Assembly: GCA_002428045.1 (NCBI GenBank) | Contig: DIZZ01000205.1 | Span: 1 to 5,047, forward strand | Origin: Verrucomicrobia bacterium UBA6015 | GTDB lineage: Bacteria > Verrucomicrobiota > Kiritimatiellia > UBA8416 | Reading direction: 5' to 3' | Length of the DNA: 5,047 nt | Shown: positions 1 to 5,047 of the stretch, piece by piece | How positions within the stretch are numbered: the stretch's first letter is position 1 | Layout of the letters: every line of letters starts with the position of its first letter | The notes under the pieces: generated by a model | What the model was told of the DNA's origin: nothing | Databases searched by the model: none | The model's input: the letters and a program-made list of their open reading frames with translations, nothing else | Position numbers and translations under genes: made by a program

Positions 1-57
1 TCGAGATGTGACCCCTATTCCTGAACTTGATCGAGAGCAGGAGGCAGGCGACTGGGA
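1..57. other. Short 3' flank of res with no supported gene or terminator
   Basis: These 57 bases follow the res stop codon in transcription order. They contain a weak imperfect hairpin (arms TCCTG at 19-23 and CAGGA at 38-42) without a T-tract on the minus-strand side, so it does not qualify as an intrinsic terminator. No start codon with a convincing ribosome binding site is visible, so whether the operon continues cannot be judged. Confidence 0.5.
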
Positions 58-3000
58 TCAGGTTGGTGCCCCTGCATAGACCTGCCGCAGCATGACCAGC
101 CCCTCGATCCAATCCTGGAGCATGGTTTTGGCTTCCTTGCTGTCAGACAAGGGCTGTTCCTGATGCGCCACGCGGGTGTTCCGGAAATCGTTGATCTGGG
201 CTATGCGTTCAAGCAGTTTGCGTCCGTCTGTGAACCGCATGGTTTGCTTGATCGCCTCAAACACGCCGGCAATACGGGTGTTATCGTTGAGCGCGTAATC
301 GAGACAACTTCGCAAGAGTCCGAGCGGCGAAACGCCATTCCCGTAAACCAAGGTTCGGCGCAGGTTCTTGGCCGTCTGATCATAATGGGGGATGTTCCTC
401 CGATCCATCCGCTGGTCATAATGCGGATCGAACCAGTCCCGCTGATCCTGCATGGCCGTTGGCATCAAGTCCTTGAGTTTCGTCGCCATGATAACCCGTG
501 CTGCATCGTCAACCGCCCCAAGCAATGCCGTAAAGACCGGTGCATAGGACGCCGATTTCTTGCTCTCGAAGAAGCGGAACAATGCAATCGCCTCGTCCGC
601 CGCCTTGCGGTGCCGATCTGGGAGCACTTCCAGCAACTTCGGATCAACAAGGTCCGGAACTGCCGGTGTCTGATCTAGCGAGTCCATGCCTACGCTAGCG
701 AAGAGTGGCATTTCAATCTGGAACTTTTCCTGATTGACCAGATCCGTCAAGGATGGGACGCACATTCGCACCAGCTCCGCCATGGTACTGCTCTGATAGT
801 TCTGGAAAAGCGCTTCCGGCACAAATACATAATCCCATTTCACCGCTTTTGTTGAAGCCGCCTTGCACCATTCGCACGCGGCCCTGGCCTTGAGAGGCAC
901 GTCCCGATCCACACGTCCCTTGGTTTCCACCATACAGATTGTTCCGTTGGCAAGCCGGACAAAGAAGTCGGGTGTGTAGAACGCCAGCCTGCCACCTGCC
1001 GAGAGATAATCAATCCTCAAGGCTTGCGGCCCCGCGTTCTTGGCGAGGGCGGCAACATCGGCCGCCTTGTCGCAGAATTGTACAAACGCCGTTTCCAGAG
1101 CCCTGTCACAGGGGACCAGATTGAACACTGTCCTTTCCGATGGCCGCACGGGATGTCTTTCGCTGACCGTGACCTGATACGCTCTCCAGCCGGAAACAGG
1201 AATCACTTCCGGCGTACGCAAGCGAACCTGCTGCTGGATCGTTTTCGCCTGGATCAACGGCACAAAAACCTTCCGGATGTATTCGCGCACATCGCTGTTC
1301 CCGAGGCGTGACACAACCGCCCTATCGAACAGCGACACCTTTTTGCCGAAGAGCAATTCCTCAAGAAACATCTCCAGCAAGGGAGCCAGCACAGTATGCG
1401 TTCCCTTGACCTTGCAGATGTGCTCCAGTTCCTGCTTGAAGAAGGAAATCGCCCCGAACCCCGATTCCAGTAAGGGGAGATGCACGTTCATCCGTTCAAC
1501 GATCTCGCCCGTGATCAGGTGCTGCCCCTCGTATTGCACCCTGTCTTCGCCAACCTTGCCCAGCGGCAAGGCCGGATAGCGCACGAAGGCGGTCTTGACC
1601 TCTTCCGGGGTGATCGGTCCCAGCGTGGATAGCGTCACGTTCCCGGCACTGAGGCGGGGGATCTGGATGTCGAGCGCTGCAATGTTCTTGCGGCCATCCG
1701 GGAAGATGGAGACCGTGGTGACAGGCACCTTGTCGGCATCCACGATTTCCAGCGGCAACCCTTCCTGCGCCAGTTCATCACGATAGAGCCGGGCGAAGGC
1801 TTCGTGCTCGATTACCGCCACCACTTCATTGGCCTGCCCCGGTGGCGTTATGCGCCGCAATCCGCGTCCAAGGGTCTGCTCCGGCAGGATGGCCGACTGG
1901 GCGGTGTACGGCCGCAGCGGCACGATCGTGGTGACATTCCGGACGTCCCACCCCTCGCGCAGCATCAGCACACTGACAATACACATGTACGGGCTTGATC
2001 CGCTGTCCAGTTCGCGGCTGAGCTTGCGCAACGCCTTCATGTCCTCGTCGCTGATGTCCTTCTCGCTCTCGACGAATACCTTGCGTTCATCCTTGCCGCT
2101 GCCAACGGTCTTGATCTTCCCCTTGAGGTTGGTGTGTAGGTTGATGGTGCGCCCGTTAAGTTCCTTGAACACGCCGTCGCTGTTCAGCCGCGAGGTAATC
2201 TCGTCAGCGGCCTGGGTATTCTCGCACATGATGAACAGCAGCGGTTTCTTGCCGCTCTGTTGCCATTCTTCCCGGCTCTTGAGCCAGCGCTCGTACCCCA
2301 GCTTCAGGTGCATCTCGTATTTCCAGGCGGCATTGTCGGTCGCCTGCTCGATCAACTGGCCGGCCTTGCCGATGATCGGGGTCTTGATGATGCCAGCATC
2401 CACCGCCTCGCCCAGCGGGGTGTCGCAAACGATATGCTTGAAGTAGTTGGCCTTGTCATCCTTCGGGGTGGCCGAGAAATCAAGCTGGGCGATCAACCCG
2501 CCGCCCGTGCGCTTGCGGATGGCTTCGTTCAGGTAGGCGATGGCCTCGTTCCAGGCGGAATCCGGATCCCAGACGTGGTGCGCCTCGTCGTTCATGACCA
2601 TCACCCGGGCATGACCGGTAATCCGCTCGCGCAGTTCCGCCCCCGTGTCGAGTGCCTTGGCCTTGCTGACCGCCGGTCCCATCCAGTCGTAGGTTTCGGT
2701 TGCCTTCTTTCGCTTGGTGGTGTCGAACAACCGGTGGATGTTGGTCAGGTACAGGACGCCGCCCGTGGCGGCCCCGCCCGCCTCGTCCTGCAACACGGTG
2801 GTCAGGTTCCAGTCACCGCGCCATTCCGGCGGGATCAGCGGATCGCGGTCGAAGATATCCGGCCCGCCGCCCTCGGGTTTGAAATCCTCTTTCAGGCGCT
2901 CGAACACCGTCAGGTTGGGCGCGATCACGACAAAATGCCGGGCCATCGGCGAATCGCTCTCGCGCAGGGCATGGAAGTAGCTCCAGACAATGGCCAGGCT

Positions 3001-3498
3001 CATGACCTTGGTCTTGCCGGAACCGGTCGCCATCTTGAATGCATAACGGCTCCAGGCATCATCCTCGGGCGTCACCCCAAGGGCCGAGGCTTCCGCCAGC
3101 GTGCCGCCAAATTCGGCAATCATCTGCGAAAGGCATTCCAACCGTCGCACCTCCTTGAGGTAGATCAGCGTCTCAATCGCCTCGCGCTGGCAGAAAAAAT
3201 AACGGAATTCGAAGCCGCTGACCTCGTGGGCACGCCCGAACCAGTGGTTCAGCAACTGCCGACTCGTGTCGCTGGCGCCGAAATAGAAGTTATCGCGCCA
3301 CTCCTTGACCATCGCCCGCAGGTTCTGCGCAATCGTGATTCCGCTCGGCCGCCGCCCCTGGCGCACGACGGCCCCATCGCCGCCCTCGGCACGGGCGCGG
3401 TGCAGCCGCGGTTCCTCCCAGGCTGTGAAAAGGGGTCCCAGCGCATCGCTTCGAACATCCAGCGCATCCGCGCCGCCAACCTTGTTTTCTTCCGCCAT
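58..3498 (-). CDS. res: Type III-like restriction enzyme Res subunit (SF2 helicase plus PD-(D/E)XK nuclease, with HEPN-like C-terminal tail)
   Basis: This is the ATP-dependent translocating endonuclease partner of the upstream methyltransferase; it should cleave unmodified DNA in the cytoplasm. Numbering from the ATG at 3498 (1146 aa), the visible parts are: QREAIETLIYL near 104-114; Walker A ATGSGKT at 157-163; motif Ia VVIAPNLTVFERL near 190; motif Ib YLTNIHRLF near 250; DEAH box at 304-307; motif III SATP at 342-345; motif IV LLFIMCENT near 420; motif V REGWD at 514-518; motif VI QTLGRGLRR at 541-549. A linker of unclear fold follows (about 560-820). The nuclease motif is PD at 843-844 with ExK at 858-860 (ETKG). 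Residues about 983-1146 are helical and carry RNTRVAH at 1106-1112, resembling a HEPN RNase motif. Start choice: a GTG at 3504 is also in frame, but the ribosome binding site fits the ATG. The gene is intact, with no frameshift. At 1146 aa it is longer than classical Res (around 970 aa in EcoP1I). It may belong to the group annotated as BPTD_3080-family restriction endonucleases; I make that family link from memory and am unsure of it. Confidence 0.95.
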   Translation of the reverse strand: MAEENKVGGADALDVRSDALGPLFTAWEEPRLHRARAEGGDGAVVRQGRRPSGITIAQNLRAMVKEWRDNFYFGASDTSRQLLNHWFGRAHEVSGFEFRYFFCQREAIETLIYLKEVRRLECLSQMIAEFGGTLAEASALGVTPEDDAWSRYAFKMATGSGKTKVMSLAIVWSYFHALRESDSPMARHFVVIAPNLTVFERLKEDFKPEGGGPDIFDRDPLIPPEWRGDWNLTTVLQDEAGGAATGGVLYLTNIHRLFDTTKRKKATETYDWMGPAVSKAKALDTGAELRERITGHARVMVMNDEAHHVWDPDSAWNEAIAYLNEAIRKRTGGGLIAQLDFSATPKDDKANYFKHIVCDTPLGEAVDAGIIKTPIIGKAGQLIEQATDNAAWKYEMHLKLGYERWLKSREEWQQSGKKPLLFIMCENTQAADEITSRLNSDGVFKELNGRTINLHTNLKGKIKTVGSGKDERKVFVESEKDISDEDMKALRKLSRELDSGSSPYMCIVSVLMLREGWDVRNVTTIVPLRPYTAQSAILPEQTLGRGLRRITPPGQANEVVAVIEHEAFARLYRDELAQEGLPLEIVDADKVPVTTVSIFPDGRKNIAALDIQIPRLSAGNVTLSTLGPITPEEVKTAFVRYPALPLGKVGEDRVQYEGQHLITGEIVERMNVHLPLLESGFGAISFFKQELEHICKVKGTHTVLAPLLEMFLEELLFGKKVSLFDRAVVSRLGNSDVREYIRKVFVPLIQAKTIQQQVRLRTPEVIPVSGWRAYQVTVSERHPVRPSERTVFNLVPCDRALETAFVQFCDKAADVAALAKNAGPQALRIDYLSAGGRLAFYTPDFFVRLANGTICMVETKGRVDRDVPLKARAACEWCKAASTKAVKWDYVFVPEALFQNYQSSTMAELVRMCVPSLTDLVNQEKFQIEMPLFASVGMDSLDQTPAVPDLVDPKLLEVLPDRHRKAADEAIALFRFFESKKSASYAPVFTALLGAVDDAARVIMATKLKDLMPTAMQDQRDWFDPHYDQRMDRRNIPHYDQTAKNLRRTLVYGNGVSPLGLLRSCLDYALNDNTRIAGVFEAIKQTMRFTDGRKLLERIAQINDFRNTRVAHQEQPLSDSKEAKTMLQDWIEGLVMLRQVYAGAPT

Positions 3499-3500
3499 GC

Positions 3501-5047
3501 TCACACCTCCACATCCAGCGTCATGCTGGTATCACAGCCAAAAACATCCACCACCTTCACACAGATCGTGTAGCGGCCGCGCCTGGCATACACATGCCCC
3601 GCGTCGCTGACCGTCTTGAGCGAGCGATCCTTGCGCGTGCGGTAGTCCTGCCAGTCGTGCCGGAAGGGTTGTCCCGGCTGCCAGTCGAAATCCACGGCCC
3701 AGAAATCAATGAAATCAAAGCCGCTCTGGGTGGCTCGCTCCTTGAGTGCTTCCAGTTCCTTACCGGGTACCTCGGCCAGCGAGGGGATAAAACACGTCAA
3801 CTTCACATCCACCCGCGTCCATGCCTTTTCATGACGCACAACCGCCTCCGCATCCAACGCCGCCATTTCCAGGAATGGCGGCGGCGTGGTGCGGTTCTTT
3901 TCCATCAGCTCGCGCGGGATGGGAACCAGCTTGATCCGGATGCCGAATTCCGCTTCCAGCGCCAGACAATGCTGCCGCAGGTCCATCTCGAATTCCCAGG
4001 CGAGGCAATACACCTCACGTCCCCCGGCCTGCACAACGGCTTCTACCACGGCGCGGACCTCAACCCGCGAAAAGACCGAGTCGATACCGTCCACATGACA
4101 GAACGCACCCGCCTTGCGACCATGCAGCAGCGGATTCGTCGGGTTCTGAAGCACCTCAGCCTTGAAGAACTCCAGTACCACGCGGCGATGCTTTTCATCC
4201 GCCCCCTCCAGCCGTTCCTTCTGCCACCATTGCCGCTCGTAGCGGCCGAGATTGTACACATCGAACGCGCGGTACGACTGTCCCTCCGCATGCAGCTTGC
4301 GCTGCAGCTCGATCAACCGTTTGCGACTGGTGTGGACCGCGAAACGCCCAAGATCCGACATGATCCAACGCCGCCCGAGCCGCTCCGCTACCGCCCCCGT
4401 CGTTCCACTCCCACAGAAGAAGTCGGCCACTAGATCATTTTCATCGGTCGACGTAACAAGAATTCGCTCAATTAAACCTTCTGGTTTTTGTGTATTGTAG
4501 CCGAGTTTTTCTTCTTCCTGCTCCAACCACTTCACATCATCATCGATACAGGCATCAGAGCCATAGAGCACTCCTCTTGTGTTAGGCTGATATGCCCACA
4601 AGTCTTGGAATGGAACACCTTCATTGAGGTATTGGCGATACATAGGTTGCCCTCCCTCTTTCTTTGGAATGACTAGAAGATTAGCTTTTAGGCATTCGTC
4701 GAGGATTTGCTGTGTACTCATTCCAGAAATGTCCACAGTTAATAGTTCTCTCATTTTTGCTGGAATGGCCCAATGTCTGCCAACTTTGGTAGGATCGTAG
4801 CCATGCCACGGAAGGCCACTCTCTCCCTTTCGTTTTCCCGGCCCAGTAAGGTAATTTGGTTGATAAACTCCGCGGCTGTCTTTGTATTTAAATCTCTCAT
4901 CAATGTATGCCCGAGAGAATGGCGTTGTTCCGGGGTGAAATTTAATATTTGCAGTTTTCGAATAGAAAAGAATTACATCGTGGATAGGCCCATATTGGTC
5001 AGTCAACTTATTGTGCGAGTTGCTTCTGCGCCACACGATTTCACTAT
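3501..5047 (-). CDS. mod: Beta-class site-specific DNA methyltransferase, Mod subunit, 5'-truncated by window edge
   Basis: This is the modification and specificity subunit, probably an adenine-N6 methyltransferase using S-adenosylmethionine. The frame stays open to the window edge (SEIVWRRSNSHN), so the GTG at 5036 is an internal valine and not a start. Counting from that codon as residue 1, HDVILFYSK (19-27) matches motif VIII. Residues about 40-180 are the likely target-recognition region, including GRHWAIP and GQPMYRQYLNEG. TQKPEGLIERI (182-192) is motif X; FFCGSGTT (206-213) is motif I, the cofactor loop; WIMSD (224-228) fits motif II. Motifs after the recognition region indicate the beta order IV-TRD-X-I, so the catalytic D/NPPY box lies upstream outside the window; the adenine assignment is therefore inferred. 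About 300 residues follow motif I: an alpha/beta segment (about 285-400) and a beta-rich end (about 437-511) with GRYTICVKVVD, PKD-like in pattern. GC drops from about 62% to 44% at the motif I boundary. It lies two bases upstream of res and is surely co-transcribed with it. Confidence 0.94.
   Translation of the reverse strand, partial: SEIVWRRSNSHNKLTDQYGPIHDVILFYSKTANIKFHPGTTPFSRAYIDERFKYKDSRGVYQPNYLTGPGKRKGESGLPWHGYDPTKVGRHWAIPAKMRELLTVDISGMSTQQILDECLKANLLVIPKKEGGQPMYRQYLNEGVPFQDLWAYQPNTRGVLYGSDACIDDDVKWLEQEEEKLGYNTQKPEGLIERILVTSTDENDLVADFFCGSGTTGAVAERLGRRWIMSDLGRFAVHTSRKRLIELQRKLHAEGQSYRAFDVYNLGRYERQWWQKERLEGADEKHRRVVLEFFKAEVLQNPTNPLLHGRKAGAFCHVDGIDSVFSRVEVRAVVEAVVQAGGREVYCLAWEFEMDLRQHCLALEAEFGIRIKLVPIPRELMEKNRTTPPPFLEMAALDAEAVVRHEKAWTRVDVKLTCFIPSLAEVPGKELEALKERATQSGFDFIDFWAVDFDWQPGQPFRHDWQDYRTRKDRSLKTVSDAGHVYARRGRYTICVKVVDVFGCDTSMTLDVEV
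3505..3510 (-). promoter_or_regulatory. Ribosome binding site of res, embedded in the end of mod
   Basis: On the minus strand the last bases of mod read GGAGGTGTGAGCATG. GGAGG (3510-3506) is a near-perfect Shine-Dalgarno core, formed by the last two mod codons (Glu-Val). It lies 7 bases before the ATG at 3498, an ideal spacing, but only 1 base before the alternative GTG at 3504, which is too close for initiation. This decides the res start and gives a mod stop (3503-3501) to res start gap of 2 bases, an arrangement suited to translational coupling and balanced Mod:Res supply. Confidence 0.82.

Noticed and set aside
1..36. Direct repeat TCGAGA at 1-6 and 31-36, as a possible insertion or attachment footprint
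   Set aside because: Two 6-base copies are too short to be distinguished from chance, and no mobile-element gene or inverted terminal repeat accompanies them.
18..43. Possible intrinsic terminator hairpin after res
   Set aside because: The stem is only 5 pairs, then a 2x2 internal loop and 3 more pairs, and no T-run follows on the minus strand.
163..678. Plus-strand open frame of 171 codons antisense to the res 3' end
   Set aside because: It overlaps the coding strand of the Res helical tail, has no convincing Shine-Dalgarno and no recognisable motif.
2260..3573. Plus-strand open frame of 437 codons antisense to res
   Set aside because: It lies wholly opposite the conserved helicase motifs of res and the res/mod junction in a GC-rich stretch, where antisense frames stay open by chance. 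Its translation is rich in Arg, Gly, Pro and His and shows no recognisable domain or ribosome binding site.
3594..4433. Plus-strand open frame of 279 codons antisense to mod
   Set aside because: It mirrors the GC-rich C-terminal part of mod and stops exactly where GC falls (about 4433), as expected of a composition-driven shadow frame. The translation has no family resemblance.
3501..5047. Type I restriction-modification or DISARM as the system type
   Set aside because: No HsdS-like subunit or DISARM drmA/drmB-like gene is visible. A beta-class methyltransferase followed directly by a helicase with a C-terminal PD-(D/E)XK motif fits a Type III-like pair best, although genes beyond the window edges cannot be excluded.

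Overview
The window holds one minus-strand operon fragment: a modification methyltransferase gene (mod, 5' end cut by the right edge) followed directly by a restriction subunit gene (res, complete). Together they form a two-gene restriction-modification system of Type III-like architecture. No specificity (S) subunit, RNA gene, CRISPR array, insertion sequence or integrase is visible. The upstream promoter lies outside the window.

Layout in transcription order (right to left): positions 5047-3501 encode the visible part of a beta-class DNA methyltransferase. It starts near motif VIII and passes through the target-recognition region, motif X and motif I (FFCGSGTT) into a long C-terminal extension of about 300 residues with no obvious classical counterpart. 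A strong ribosome binding site sits in its last codons. Two bases after its stop, the ATG of the 1146-residue restriction subunit begins (3498-58). That protein has an SF2 helicase/translocase core, a linker region, a PD-(D/E)XK nuclease motif and a further helical C-terminal domain ending in an RNxxxxxH motif that resembles a HEPN ribonuclease active site. Only 57 bases follow the res stop, with no gene or terminator that I can defend.

How the genes would work together, by family knowledge: Mod methylates the recognition sequence to protect host DNA and supplies specificity to Res. Res uses ATP to survey or translocate on unmodified DNA and cuts it with the PD-(D/E)XK nuclease. Both proteins look larger than classical EcoP1I-type subunits, and the extra parts (Mod alpha/beta and beta-rich extension, Res helical RNxxxxxH tail) are the least explained pieces.

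The organism is probably a moderately high-GC bacterium, perhaps a proteobacterium, but the sequence does not allow more. Base composition is mosaic: hand counts give about 62% GC at 3841-4440 against about 44% at 4441-5040, with an abrupt step inside mod at the start of motif I. This suggests that the specificity-bearing half of Mod was exchanged by recombination. Within res, the helicase half is about 64-65% GC and the nuclease/C-terminal half about 54-57% in the segments I counted.
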